64,000 nt of DNA, taken from assembly GCA_964509505.1 (NCBI GenBank), contig CAZDYP010000003.1:7905-71904 (forward strand), given 5' to 3'. Both the position numbers and the translations under genes were made by a program. Each line of letters opens with the position of its first letter. Positions within the stretch are counted from its first letter, which is position 1. The notes under the pieces are model-generated. The model worked only from the letters and a program-made list of their open reading frames with translations, ran no database searches and had not been told where the DNA came from. Shown piece after piece: positions 8,731 through 17,490 of the stretch. This DNA comes from CAZDYP01 sp964509505 (GTDB lineage: Bacteria; Chloroflexota; Anaerolineae; JACRMK01).

Positions 8731-8853
8731 AGGGTTCGTTAAAAAATAACTTCCCGACCCGCTCACGCTGGATTTGCGACCGAAGGAAGTCCAGCGCATG
8801 GAGCGGCGGATTACAAATCCGCCTTGAGCGGAGGTTGTTCTTTTTTGGACCCT
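8731..8853. mobile_element. MITE-like element
   Basis: AGGGTTCGTTAAAAAATAAC at the left matches, with changes, the reverse complement of GTTGTTCTTTTTTGGACCCT at the right. An inner hairpin GGCGGATTACAAATCCGCC is followed by TTGAGCGGA. No coding capacity. Similar inner hairpins occur at 42490-42601. Confidence 0.5.
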
Positions 8854-8870
8854 TAGCATTTGGAATTTGA

Positions 8871-9641
8871 ATGCCGATTTTTATCAAACGACCGAGTGAA
8901 ATAGCGCAGATGCGCGAAGCGGGGCGCATTGTTGCGGAAGTGTATGAGCGACTCCAGCGAGCCATCCAACCGGGTATCACCTTGCGGGAGCTCGACCGTA
9001 TTGCTACTGAACATTTGAAAAAGTACGACGCAGAGCCCTTGTACAAAGGCTATCGCGGCAGCAAGGACGACCATCCGCCCTTTCCTGGCGTCATTTGCAC
9101 TGCCGTCAATGAAGAAGTGTGTCATGGCATTCCCAACCAACGCATGTTGCGCGAAGGCGACATCGTAGGCATTGACATTGGCTTGCGGTATCGCGGCTAT
9201 TGCGGCGATGCGTGCGTGACGTTCCCTGTTGGTAAAATTTCGGAGGAGGCGCAACGCTTGCTTGACGTAACGCAAGAATGTTTGCGGCGCGGCATCGAAG
9301 CCGCGCGCGTTGGCAATCGCGTCGGGGATGTAGGCGCAGCGATTCAGACATACGCGGAAGGGCTTGGTTACAGCGTCGTCGAAGAATGGGCGGGGCATGG
9401 GCTGGGGCGCATTTTGCACGAGGAGTTCAGCGTGCCACACAGGGGTCAACGTGGACACGGCGATCCGTTTCGTGCGGGCATGACCTTCACGATTGAGCCG
9501 ATGATCAACGTGGGCACGGCTGAAACGAAGTTGTTGAACGACGGTTGGACCGTCGTCACCGCGGACCGCAAGCTCTCGGCGCAATTCGAGCATACCATTG
9601 CAGTTACACCTAACGGGCCCGAAATTTTGACAAAGCTGTAA
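8871..9641 (+). CDS. map: Methionine aminopeptidase, type I
   Basis: 256 residues, the usual length for bacterial type I enzymes with no extra insert. It removes the initiator methionine from nascent proteins. The five metal ligands are visible: Asp in GIDIGL, Asp in CGDACV, His in GHGLGR, Glu in FTIEPM and Glu in FEHTIAVT. The substrate His lies in EEVCHGIPN. ATG 8871 is right after the MITE-like spacer, so its promoter may lie in that element. A strong terminator follows at 9678-9714. Confidence 0.93.
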   Translation: MPIFIKRPSEIAQMREAGRIVAEVYERLQRAIQPGITLRELDRIATEHLKKYDAEPLYKGYRGSKDDHPPFPGVICTAVNEEVCHGIPNQRMLREGDIVGIDIGLRYRGYCGDACVTFPVGKISEEAQRLLDVTQECLRRGIEAARVGNRVGDVGAAIQTYAEGLGYSVVEEWAGHGLGRILHEEFSVPHRGQRGHGDPFRAGMTFTIEPMINVGTAETKLLNDGWTVVTADRKLSAQFEHTIAVTPNGPEILTKL

Positions 9642-9677
9642 GGCAAGTTTGAAACTTGTCCTCCTTGTGATGAGTCA

Positions 9678-9714
9678 ACGGGTAAACGAGGAACACTCGT
9701 TTGCCCGTTTTTTG
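9678..9714 (+). terminator. Rho-independent terminator after map
   Basis: ACGGGTAAACGAG pairs with CTCGTTTGCCCGT around a GAACA loop and is followed by a run of T. Confidence 0.85.
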
Positions 9715-9761
9715 TGTTAGAATAGGCGCGCGTGGAAACAAACTCACACGGAGAATACGCA

Positions 9762-11168
9762 ATGACCAATGATATTTGCTACATGTCCGCCAGCGAGCTG
9801 GCGGAGCAAATTCGCGCCAAACAGCTCTCGCCCGTCGAAGTCGTAGAGGCGATCTTCAAGCGCATCCATGCAGTCAATCCAAAACTCAACGCCTACTGCA
9901 CATTGACTGAAGAAAGCGCACGCGCCGAAGCGAAGGCCGCCGAAGCCGCTGTGATGCGCGGCGATCAACTAGGTTTGCTTCATGGCGTGCCGGTGTCCAT
10001 CAAAGACTTGCTCATCACGAAGGGCGTGCGGACGATGCGCGGCTCGAAAATCTATGAGCATTTCATTCCCGACGAGGATGCGCCTGCCGTCGCGCGCTTG
10101 AAGCAGGCGGGCGCGCTCATGCTCGGCAAGACGACGACGCCAGAGTTTGGTTACAAGGGCATGACCGATTCGCCCGTGACGGGCGTCAGCCGCAATCCGT
10201 GGAATCTATCGCGCACGCCCGGCGGCTCGTCGGGCGGCGCGGGCGCAGCCGTGGCGGCGGGCATGGGGCCGCTGGCGGTTGGCACGGATGGTGGCGGCTC
10301 GATTCGCATTCCCGCGTCGTTCTGTGGCATCTTCGGCATGAAGGCGTCGTTTGGGCGCGTCGCTGCCTATCCGCCGAGCGCCGTCGCCGCACTCTCACAC
10401 ACGGGACCGATGACGTGGACGGTGCGCGATGCGGCGATGATGTTGAACGCGCTAGTTGGGGCCGATGACCGTGATAGCAACTCGTTGCCGCACGATGGCG
10501 CCGATTACCTCAAAGCGTGTGAGGGCGACATTAAAGGGTTGCGCGTCGCGTGGAGCGCGAATCTTGGTTATGCGCCCGTCGAGCCAGAGATCGTGCGCGT
10601 GACAGAAGCGGCTGCGAAGGTGTTTGCGAGCGAGTTGGGTTGTGTGTTGGAGGAAGCAAATCCACCTTTTGAAAATCCAATGTCTATCTTCAGTATCTTA
10701 TGGGTCGGCGGCATCGGCACATACTTGCAACCATATCTTGCGGAATGGAAAGACAAACTCGACCAGGGACTGGCGCGGATGATTGAACTTCTGCCGCAAA
10801 TCACGGGCGAACAGTACGTCAGCGCGTTGATGCAGAAAGCGCAACTGTGGGACAAGACACGAAAATTTTTCGAGACCTATGATTTGCTGCTCACGCCGAC
10901 CATGCCGACAGTTGCGTGGGAAGCGGGCAAAGATGCGCCCAGCGCCATCGCAGGCCAACCCATTCAAGATTTCGGCTACACACCCTTCACCTTCCCGTTC
11001 AACTTGACGGGACAACCGGCAGCAACCGTGCCATGTGGGTTCTCGTCGGATGGGTTACCCATTGGTCTGCAAATCGTCGGGCGACGCTTGGCCGATGCAA
11101 CGGTGTTGCGCGCATGCGCGGCGTTTGAAGCGGCAAGACCGTGGCACGCCAAGCGCCCCAATGTGTAG
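9762..11168 (+). CDS. Amidase (amidase signature family)
   Basis: 468 residues with the Ser-cisSer-Lys hydrolase core: catalytic Lys in VSIKDLL, the glycine/serine signature GGSSGGAGAAVAAG with cis-Ser, and the nucleophile in GGGSIRIPA. It hydrolyses an amide bond; related proteins include GatA, indoleacetamide hydrolase and 6-aminohexanoate hydrolases. No gatB or gatC lies nearby, so a catabolic amidase is more likely than the tRNA-dependent transamidase. Start ATG 9762 after GGAG at 9750-9753; a longer GTG start at 9732 has no such site. A -10-like TAGAAT lies at 9718. Confidence 0.85.
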   Translation: MTNDICYMSASELAEQIRAKQLSPVEVVEAIFKRIHAVNPKLNAYCTLTEESARAEAKAAEAAVMRGDQLGLLHGVPVSIKDLLITKGVRTMRGSKIYEHFIPDEDAPAVARLKQAGALMLGKTTTPEFGYKGMTDSPVTGVSRNPWNLSRTPGGSSGGAGAAVAAGMGPLAVGTDGGGSIRIPASFCGIFGMKASFGRVAAYPPSAVAALSHTGPMTWTVRDAAMMLNALVGADDRDSNSLPHDGADYLKACEGDIKGLRVAWSANLGYAPVEPEIVRVTEAAAKVFASELGCVLEEANPPFENPMSIFSILWVGGIGTYLQPYLAEWKDKLDQGLARMIELLPQITGEQYVSALMQKAQLWDKTRKFFETYDLLLTPTMPTVAWEAGKDAPSAIAGQPIQDFGYTPFTFPFNLTGQPAATVPCGFSSDGLPIGLQIVGRRLADATVLRACAAFEAARPWHAKRPNV

Positions 11169-11187
11169 CTGCTGAACAGGCGGCGAC

Positions 11188-11433
11188 ATGATGAAATTCG
11201 CTAACCCCAAAAACGACATGGCGTTCAAAAAAATTTGAGCAAGGCTCAATTGAGGGAGTTGGCATACGAAGAAGGGACACAAGCAGGGATGCAAGCGGGC
11301 TTGCAACGCGGAATGGAACAAGGTTTGCAACAAGTTCACAGACAAATCGCACAGGCTATGCGCGCCAGGGTTTGCCCCAGCGCTGATCGCGCAACTCACG
11401 GGGCTTTCGCTAGACGAAATCGCCGCATTGTGA
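11188..11433 (+). pseudogene. Remnant of an Rpn/PD-(D/E)XK nuclease-transposase family gene
   Basis: The family's typical beginning (MKFANPKNDMAFKKI) is followed at once by a stop. Then comes a typical C-terminal segment rich in EGxQxGxQ (YEEGTQAGMQAGLQRGMEQG), and after a frame change the common ending PALIAQLTGLSLDEIAAL-stop. The nuclease core is deleted. It marks a lost recombination-promoting nuclease gene. Confidence 0.7.
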
Positions 11434-11461
11434 CAGCGCTTTTTGCAAAGGAGTTAATCTC

Positions 11462-11848
11462 ATGCCCAAACAAGTCATTCACCCCCCAGGCTTACAAAAG
11501 CCACCCACTTATTCGCACGTCGTCAAAGCGGGCGACACCGTGCACATTTCCGGACAGATCGCGCTCGACGAGAATGGCAACCTCGTCGGACGCGGCGACA
11601 TTGAGGCGCAGGCGGTGCGCGTCTTCGAGAATTTGAAACTGGCGCTCGCGTCGGTCAACGCGACGTTTGACGACGTGGTAAAAATGACGACCTTCATCAC
11701 CGATGCGCGCTATCGCGACGCCATACGTACGGTGCGCGCGCGTTACCTCAAAGACCCATATCCTGCCAGCACCTTGCTCGTCGTCGCGGGGCTCGCCATG
11801 CCCGAACTGTTGTTGGAGATCGAGGCGACGGCGTATCTTGGAGAATAG
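11462..11848 (+). CDS. ridA: RidA family enamine/imine deaminase
   Basis: 128 residues, the usual size. The opening HPPGLQKPPTYSHVVKAGDTVHISGQ and a central trimer-forming fold are typical, and the family arginine is present in the TDARYRDAIRTVRARY region. RidA hydrolyses reactive 2-aminoacrylate and related enamines released by PLP dehydratases. AAAGGAG lies eight bases ahead of ATG 11462. It precedes lepA by 24 bases. A second RidA-superfamily gene lies at 27448-27933 and PLP lyase-type genes lie at 18.8 and 23.8-26.5 kb. Confidence 0.85.
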   Translation: MPKQVIHPPGLQKPPTYSHVVKAGDTVHISGQIALDENGNLVGRGDIEAQAVRVFENLKLALASVNATFDDVVKMTTFITDARYRDAIRTVRARYLKDPYPASTLLVVAGLAMPELLLEIEATAYLGE

Positions 11849-11872
11849 AGACGAGGGAACCAATCGCATTTC

Positions 11873-13675
11873 ATGAATCAATCGCAGATTAGAAATTTTG
11901 TCATCACGGCGCATGTGGATCACGGCAAATCCACACTCTCTGACCGGTTGTTGGAGCGCACCGGCACGATTGCCAAGCGCGACATGTCCGAACAGTTGCT
12001 CGACTCGATGGATTTGGAGCGCGAGAAAGGCATTACCATCAAGGCGAAGGCGGTACGGATGCCTTATCGCGCGCCCGATGGTCAGGAGTACGAGCTCAAT
12101 TTGATTGACACGCCGGGGCATGTGGATTTCGGTTACGAGGTGTCGCGTGCGTTGGCGGCTTGTGAGGGTGCGATTCTCGTCGTGGATGCGTCGCAGGGCG
12201 TCGAGGCGCAGACGTTGGCGAACTTGTATCTCGCGCTCGAACACAATCTCGCCATCATCCCCGTCATCAACAAGATTGACTTGCCTGCCGCGCGGCCCGA
12301 CGAAGTTGCCGAAGAAGTGCAAAACTTGTTGAGTGTGTTGCCCGACGAAGTGATCCGCGCGTCAGCCAAAGAAGGCATCGGCATTGACGAGATTTTGCAA
12401 GCCATCGTGCAACGGGTGCCGCCACCGCAAGGCAAGCGTGATGCGCCGTTGCGCGCGCTCGTCTTCGATTCGCATTATGATGTGTATAAGGGCGTCGTCG
12501 CGTACGTGCGTATCATGGAAGGCAGCGTCCAGACGACGCAACCGCTCGTGATGATGGCGCACAATCAGAAGATCGAGGCGTTGGAAGTTGGCGTCTTCGC
12601 GCCCAAGCTGACGCCAACCGCGGAGCTGCAAGCGGGTGAGGTGGGTTACATCGCCACGGGGTTGAAGGATGTGAAGGAAGTATCAGTCGGGGACACCATC
12701 ACTACAGCCACCTATCCTGCGCGTGAGCCACTGCCAGGCTATCGCCCCGCTAAACCAATGGTGTTCGCGGGTTTGTATCCGACCAATGGCCCCGACTATG
12801 CGTTGTTGCGTGATGCGCTCGAAAAGCTGCGGCTCAACGACGCCGCGCTGGTGTATGAACCTGAGTCATCAGTCGCGTTGGGTTTTGGCTTTCGTTGCGG
12901 CTTCTTGGGCTTGCTGCACATGGAGATTGTGCAAGAGCGTTTGGAGCGCGAATACGATTTGGATTTGATTGCGACAGCGCCGAGTGTGGAGTATCACGTC
13001 TTGACGAAGCGAGGCGAGGTCATCGTCGTGGACAATCCCGCGCAATTGCCCGAGCCAGTGGACATCGAAGAGATTCACGAGCCGTGGATGAAGATCAGCG
13101 TTTATACGCCAAAGGATTACATCGGGCCCATCATGGACTTGGCGACGACGCGGCGCGGCGAGTACGAGAAGATGGACTTCCTCGACGCGCAGCGGGTGCA
13201 TCTGCAATATCGCTTGCCACTCTCCGAGCTCATCATTGACTTTTACGATCAATTGAAATCCCGCACGCGCGGCTATGCCTCGCTCGACTATACCTTTGAC
13301 AAATATCAAGCAGGCGAGTTGGTGAAGCTCGACATCTTGGTAAACGAGGAGCCTGTGGACGCGCTCTCGCTCATCGTGCATAAAGATATGGCGTATCTGA
13401 AGGGCGATGCGCTGACGCGCAAATTGAAAGAGGTAATTCCGTCACAGCTGTTCGCCGTGCCGATTCAAGCCGCCATCGGCAGCAAAGTGATCGCGCGTCA
13501 AACGGTGCGCGCTTTACGCAAGAACGTCTTGGCGAAGTGCTACGGCGGCGACATCACGAGGAAGAAAAAACTCCTAAACATCCAGAAGGCGGGGAAGAAG
13601 CGTATGAAACAGTTCGGGAATGTGGAAATTCCACAAGAGGCTTTTATGGCAGTGTTGAAATTAGGAGAGGAGTAG
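11873..13675 (+). CDS. lepA: Elongation factor 4 (LepA) GTPase
   Basis: 600 residues, full length. The GTPase motifs are G1 AHVDHGKST, G2/switch region MDLEREKGITIKAKAV, G3 DTPGH and G4 NKID. The later FGFRCGFLGLLHMEI block and the C-terminal YGGDITRKKKLLNIQKAGKK domain distinguish LepA from EF-G and BipA. It back-translocates stalled ribosomes and works at the ribosome/inner membrane. Start ATG 11873 matches the family start. Confidence 0.96.
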   Translation: MNQSQIRNFVITAHVDHGKSTLSDRLLERTGTIAKRDMSEQLLDSMDLEREKGITIKAKAVRMPYRAPDGQEYELNLIDTPGHVDFGYEVSRALAACEGAILVVDASQGVEAQTLANLYLALEHNLAIIPVINKIDLPAARPDEVAEEVQNLLSVLPDEVIRASAKEGIGIDEILQAIVQRVPPPQGKRDAPLRALVFDSHYDVYKGVVAYVRIMEGSVQTTQPLVMMAHNQKIEALEVGVFAPKLTPTAELQAGEVGYIATGLKDVKEVSVGDTITTATYPAREPLPGYRPAKPMVFAGLYPTNGPDYALLRDALEKLRLNDAALVYEPESSVALGFGFRCGFLGLLHMEIVQERLEREYDLDLIATAPSVEYHVLTKRGEVIVVDNPAQLPEPVDIEEIHEPWMKISVYTPKDYIGPIMDLATTRRGEYEKMDFLDAQRVHLQYRLPLSELIIDFYDQLKSRTRGYASLDYTFDKYQAGELVKLDILVNEEPVDALSLIVHKDMAYLKGDALTRKLKEVIPSQLFAVPIQAAIGSKVIARQTVRALRKNVLAKCYGGDITRKKKLLNIQKAGKKRMKQFGNVEIPQEAFMAVLKLGEE

Positions 13676-13780
13676 TTGTCGCTATTTCAACTGCGCCATT
13701 CAGGAACTCATCGAGTATGCGCCTGAGCCTGAACGCAAGGGGCGCAGATAAACACGTTCACGTTTCATGGAGAACACCCT

Positions 13781-15133
13781 ATGACCACCCCCCCCATCCC
13801 CCCCGGCCCCCAACGCCGCAACGTCTTTGGTCATCTGCGCGATTTCAACCGCGACCCGCTCGACTTCTTCGTGCGGATGCGTGACTATGGCGATGTGGTG
13901 CGCTTCATGCAGTGGCCCATTGACGGCTATCTGCTCAACCATCCCGACGACATCAAAGACCTGTTGGTCACTCACAACAAAAACTTTGCGAATCAAACCA
14001 ACTTCCATCGTTGGCTCTCGAAAGCGATTGGCGAAGGATTGCTGACGAGCAACGGCGATTTTCACTTGCGCCAACGTCGCCTCATTCAGCCCGTCTTCCA
14101 TCGCCAACGCATCGGCAGCTACGCCGGCATCATGGTTAAGCACGCGCAAAAAGTCACCGACGCTTGGCGCCATGACAACAAAGTAGCGGTGGACGAAGAC
14201 ATGATGCAGATTACGCTCTGCGTCGTGAGTGAGGCGTTGTTCGGACAAGACAGTTTGGACGAGGATACCATCCAGCGCATTGGCGAGGCGATGAACATTT
14301 CGAACCATTACCTTTCGATGCGCCCCACACAACCACTGGGCGAGCTGTGGCATCGGCTGCCGTTGCCCAGCACGCGCCGTTTCCGTCAGGCGCAAACCTT
14401 GTTGGATGGCATCGCCTATCGCTTCATCCGTGAGCGTCGCGCCAGCGGGCAACGCACCGACGATTTGCTCTCGCTGCTGCTGGACGCGCAAGACACCGAA
14501 GGCGACGGCACGGGCATGAGCGACAAACAAGTAAAGGATGAAGCTAGCACCCTGTTCGCGGCGGGCCATGAGACGACGGCGAATGCGCTGATGTGGACGT
14601 GGTATCTCTTATCGCAAAACCCCGACGCCGAAGTGCGGTTTCACGCGGAGTTGGATGCCGCGTTGAGCGACCACGCGCCGACGTTGGACGATGTGCCACG
14701 ACTGACCTATACGCACCAAGTTTTTTCGGAGTCGTTGCGTTTGTATCCGCCCGCGTGGTCAATCGGGCGCATCGCGCTCAACGATTACACCGTGCGCGGT
14801 TACACGATTCCGAAAGGCTCCGTCGTCGTGATGGCGCCCTATTCGCTGCATCGTGACGCGCGCTACTATCCTGAGCCCACTCGCTTCGACCCATCACGCT
14901 GGACGAAAGACGCCGAAGCGCAACGCCCTAAGTTTGCATACGTGCCATTTGGCGCAGGCCCGCGTCAGTGCATCGGCGAACATTTTGCGTGGCTAGAGGG
15001 CGTGCTGGTATTGGCGACGATTGGGCGGACTTGGCGGCTGCGGCTCGCGCCTGATTGCGTGGTCGCGACGAACCCATTGATCACGTTGCGCGCGAAGCAC
15101 GGCATGCAGATGATCGCGGAGCGCAGAAAATGA
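13781..15133 (+). CDS. Cytochrome P450 monooxygenase
   Basis: 450 residues. The I-helix oxygen-activation motif is AGHETT, the K-helix ExxR is ESLRLYPP, and the haem-thiolate loop is FGAGPRQCIGEHFA, with the cysteine at about residue 394. There is no membrane anchor or fused reductase. The sequence is of the CYP4/CYP102-like general type, which often hydroxylates fatty acids or terpenoids; the substrate is unknown. A ferredoxin-NADP reductase-like gene at 31344-32753 could supply electrons, though it is distant. Start ATG 13781 follows TGGAGAACACCCT. Confidence 0.92.
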   Translation: MTTPPIPPGPQRRNVFGHLRDFNRDPLDFFVRMRDYGDVVRFMQWPIDGYLLNHPDDIKDLLVTHNKNFANQTNFHRWLSKAIGEGLLTSNGDFHLRQRRLIQPVFHRQRIGSYAGIMVKHAQKVTDAWRHDNKVAVDEDMMQITLCVVSEALFGQDSLDEDTIQRIGEAMNISNHYLSMRPTQPLGELWHRLPLPSTRRFRQAQTLLDGIAYRFIRERRASGQRTDDLLSLLLDAQDTEGDGTGMSDKQVKDEASTLFAAGHETTANALMWTWYLLSQNPDAEVRFHAELDAALSDHAPTLDDVPRLTYTHQVFSESLRLYPPAWSIGRIALNDYTVRGYTIPKGSVVVMAPYSLHRDARYYPEPTRFDPSRWTKDAEAQRPKFAYVPFGAGPRQCIGEHFAWLEGVLVLATIGRTWRLRLAPDCVVATNPLITLRAKHGMQMIAERRK

Positions 15134-15205
15134 GGCAGCGGCGTTCGCTAACGCCAGCCGCTCACGAACATTTGTCGTGACCGTTGCATTCCGCCAATTA
15201 GCCCC

Positions 15206-15406
15206 GTGCTGGAAACGCTGCCGTTAAACAACCAAACGGTATTGGCGCTTACGGTCAAGCCCGAGCTCAATCGCAGAAGCCCCATCGCACGGCGGACGTT
15301 TCTACATGCGCGTCTCATCATTCGCCTGTCGCGCGCCGTGTCGGGACGTGAGCCAGAGTTCGAGTTGATTGTCGAGAAGTTGTGTGTGCGCGTGTGGGCA
15401 AAGTAG
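15206..15406 (+). pseudogene. Unidentified short frame in a decayed region
   Basis: A GTG-initiated frame of 66 codons without a recognisable family (VLETLPLNNQTVLALTVK...). It lies between the P450 gene and a clearly decayed methyltransferase gene and is most likely a leftover of the same lost segment. Confidence 0.25.
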
Positions 15407-15432
15407 GAAATGCCGTAGGAGTAACACAACTC

Positions 15433-15709
15433 GTGACTGCCCTTGCTCCCCAAGCTTTTGTCGCCAAATGGCGCGACATGACGTTGAAAGAAAAATCTGC
15501 GCGGCGCGCACTACCCCAGCAAGGAAGACATCTTGCGCATCGTCGAGCCTGTATTGATGGTGCCGTTGCGTCGTCGTTGGGCTGACGCGCAAGCACAGGC
15601 ACATAAAGCCAAGACACGCGCTGCCGCGCAAAAACTCTTGCTGACTTCACGCACGACACGACAAGGATGCGCTTTGAAGCGAGCTACGATTGCCAGCGTG
15701 TGTAGGTAA
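15433..15709 (+). pseudogene. Remnant of a class I DNA methyltransferase (restriction-modification type)
   Basis: The frame from 15433 encodes TALAPQAFVAKWRDMTLKEK, the typical start of large Eco57I/MmeI-like methyltransferases (FIAKWR..TLKERSA). After a deletion and frame change the text becomes YPSKEDILRIVEPVLMVPLR followed by an alanine-rich helix, ending at 15709. The normal protein is many hundred residues longer, including the SAM-binding core. This is my recognition from memory and a protein search should confirm it. Confidence 0.5.
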
Positions 15710-15714
15710 GCGAA

Positions 15715-15800
15715 AGAACACGCCAGACACGAAAGGGTTGCGCTCTTTCGCGGTTTTCACGTTCTTTCGTGAGTTTCGTGTTCCAAAACCTTTCGTGTTG
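15715..15800. repeat. Inverted word-repeat (GAAAGAACAC / TTTCGTGTT)
   Basis: GCGAAAGAACACGCCAGACA and CACGAAAGGGTT are answered by ACGTTCTTTCGTGAGTTTCG and CCTTTCGTGTTG. It precedes the GxxExxY gene. Confidence 0.6.
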
Positions 15801-15819
15801 CATTAGCTTGAGGACTGCT

Positions 15820-16389
15820 ATGTCTCAACCCTCTAAAGTTTCACGTCATTCATTCGAGGCACTCTCCCGCAAGGTCATCGCCGCGTGCATTGATGTGCAG
15901 AGACAGCTCGGCGTGCATTGCAGGGAGATTGACTATCAACGCGCGTTGGCACTGGCTTTGCCCAAACAAAATGTGATGTTCCAACGTGAGGTGGAGATTC
16001 CGATTGCGTATGATGGCGTGATGGTCACACGCCGCCGCGTGGACTTTGTCATTTGGGATGCAGAGGCTGAGTTGATTCTGGAAACGAAAGCCATCTCGCA
16101 GATACGCCCAGAAGACGTGGAGCAATGCTTACTGTATCTGCGGCAAGGCAACTATAAAGTGTGCCTGCTCATCAACTTTGGGCAGAAGCCGCTAGGGATT
16201 CGGCGCTTTGTGCATACGCCGCAAGCTACGCAAAAGCGAATACCCATATCACCAACAAAAAAACCGTCATTAGATGCTATAATGCGCGGGGCTGATATAA
16301 CCTATTTCATCTTTCATCAAAAAGGAGACTCCCATGAAAGCCGCCATTTTACGCGCCGCCAAAACCCCCATGACCATCGAGGACGTTGA
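15820..16389 (+). CDS. GxxExxY protein
   Basis: 189 residues. The core (about 1-125) is a GxxExxY protein: FEALSRKVIAACIDVQRQLG, a degenerate form of the name motif (GVHCREIDYQRAL), then VDFVIWDAEAELILETKA with the nuclease-like D...E.K arrangement, and NYKVCLLINFGQKPLGIRRF. The function is not established; some are PD-(D/E)XK nuclease-like. The last about 65 residues run past the usual end and overlap the alcohol dehydrogenase gene by 56 bases, so the stop may have moved by frameshift. Start ATG 15820. Confidence 0.7.
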   Translation: MSQPSKVSRHSFEALSRKVIAACIDVQRQLGVHCREIDYQRALALALPKQNVMFQREVEIPIAYDGVMVTRRRVDFVIWDAEAELILETKAISQIRPEDVEQCLLYLRQGNYKVCLLINFGQKPLGIRRFVHTPQATQKRIPISPTKKPSLDAIMRGADITYFIFHQKGDSHESRHFTRRQNPHDHRGR

Positions 16390-17410
16390 CCTCGACACGA
16401 ACTTGCGCCCGAATGAAGTGCTGATTCGCGTCACGCATGCGGGCGTGTGCCACAGCGATTATCATATCATCACGGGCGACGTGCCATATCCGATGCCCGT
16501 CGTGCTCGGTCACGAAGGCGCGGGCATCGTCGAGCGTGTGGGCGAAGGCGTGACGCGCCTGCAAGCGCACGATCACGTCTCGCTCAACTTCCGCCCGTTC
16601 TGCGGTCATTGCCGCCAATGCAACACAGGGCATCCGAACTTGTGCGACAATGTGCAAACGTTGCGCCAAGCGTGCCGCTTGAGTCAGAGTGGAAACACCG
16701 TCAACAACTTTGCGGGGCTGTCGTGCTTCGCGCAATACACGGTCGTGCATGAATCGGGCGCGGTCAAAGTGCCGTCCGATATTCCATTGGATCGCGTTGC
16801 GCTCGTCTCGTGCGGCGTGATGACGGGCGTCGGCGCAGTCGTCAACACGGCGAAGGTTGCGCCAGGCGAAACGATTGCCGTGATTGGGTGCGGCGGCGTG
16901 GGCCTCAATGCGATTCAGGGCGCGCGCTTGGCGAATGCGTCGGTCATCATCGCGGTTGACATCCACGACAACAAGCTGGAGATGGCGACGATGATGGGCG
17001 CGACGCATGTCGTCAACGCGAGCAAGGAAGACCCCGTGAAGCGCGTGAAGGAAATCGTGAAGGGCGGCGTGGATTATGCCTTCGAGGTTATCGGTCTGCC
17101 GAAGGCGATGGAGCAAGCGTACGCCATGATTCGCAAGGGCGGTTCAGCCATCATCGTCGGGATGCCGCCCGCCACCAGCACGATCACCGTGCCCGCGTAT
17201 GGATTCTTCTCAGAGGAGAAAAACATTCGCGGCTCGCACTTCGGCGGCGCGCGTCCCGCCGTTGACATCCCACGCATCCTTGAACTGTATCGCAGCCATC
17301 AGCTGCGCCTCGACGAACTCATCTCACGTCACTACAAACTCGAACAAATCAACGAAGCGTACGAGGCGTTGGCGAAGGGTGAGGTAGCGCGGAGTGTGAT
17401 TGATCTTTAG
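16334..17410 (+). CDS. Zinc-dependent alcohol dehydrogenase (MDR family)
   Basis: 358 residues. Catalytic zinc ligands are Cys in AGVCHSD and His in GHEGAGIVE. The structural zinc lobe CGHCRQCNTGHPNLC is complete, and the NAD site is GCGGVGLNAIQG. The overall pattern is of the class III/benzyl alcohol dehydrogenase type. Substrate unknown. AAAGGAG at 16320-16326 precedes ATG 16334, and a TATAAT at 16278-16283 inside the upstream gene is a possible -10 box, which would make this gene independent of its neighbour. Confidence 0.9.
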   Translation: MKAAILRAAKTPMTIEDVDLDTNLRPNEVLIRVTHAGVCHSDYHIITGDVPYPMPVVLGHEGAGIVERVGEGVTRLQAHDHVSLNFRPFCGHCRQCNTGHPNLCDNVQTLRQACRLSQSGNTVNNFAGLSCFAQYTVVHESGAVKVPSDIPLDRVALVSCGVMTGVGAVVNTAKVAPGETIAVIGCGGVGLNAIQGARLANASVIIAVDIHDNKLEMATMMGATHVVNASKEDPVKRVKEIVKGGVDYAFEVIGLPKAMEQAYAMIRKGGSAIIVGMPPATSTITVPAYGFFSEEKNIRGSHFGGARPAVDIPRILELYRSHQLRLDELISRHYKLEQINEAYEALAKGEVARSVIDL

Positions 17411-17427
17411 GGCAATGTGCGGTAAGC

Positions 17428-17479
17428 AGTGTTCAGTGTTCAGTGGGTGTGCAACTGAACACTGAACGCTGAACACTAA
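17428..17479. repeat. Inverted word-repeat (CAGTGTTCAGTG / CACTGAAC)
   Basis: CAGTGTTCAGTGTTCAGTGG is answered by CTGAACACTGAACGCTGAAC. It uses the same words as 2627-2665 and again lies directly ahead of a peptidase-family gene. Confidence 0.65.
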
Positions 17480-17490
17480 TTTTTGAGGAG

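Noticed and set aside
9762..11168. Assigning the amidase as GatA
   Set aside because: No gatB or gatC in the neighbourhood, and the signature alone fits many amidases.
15206..15709. A complete restriction-modification system
   Set aside because: Only the two ends of a methyltransferase are recognisable; there is no SAM-binding core and no restriction gene.
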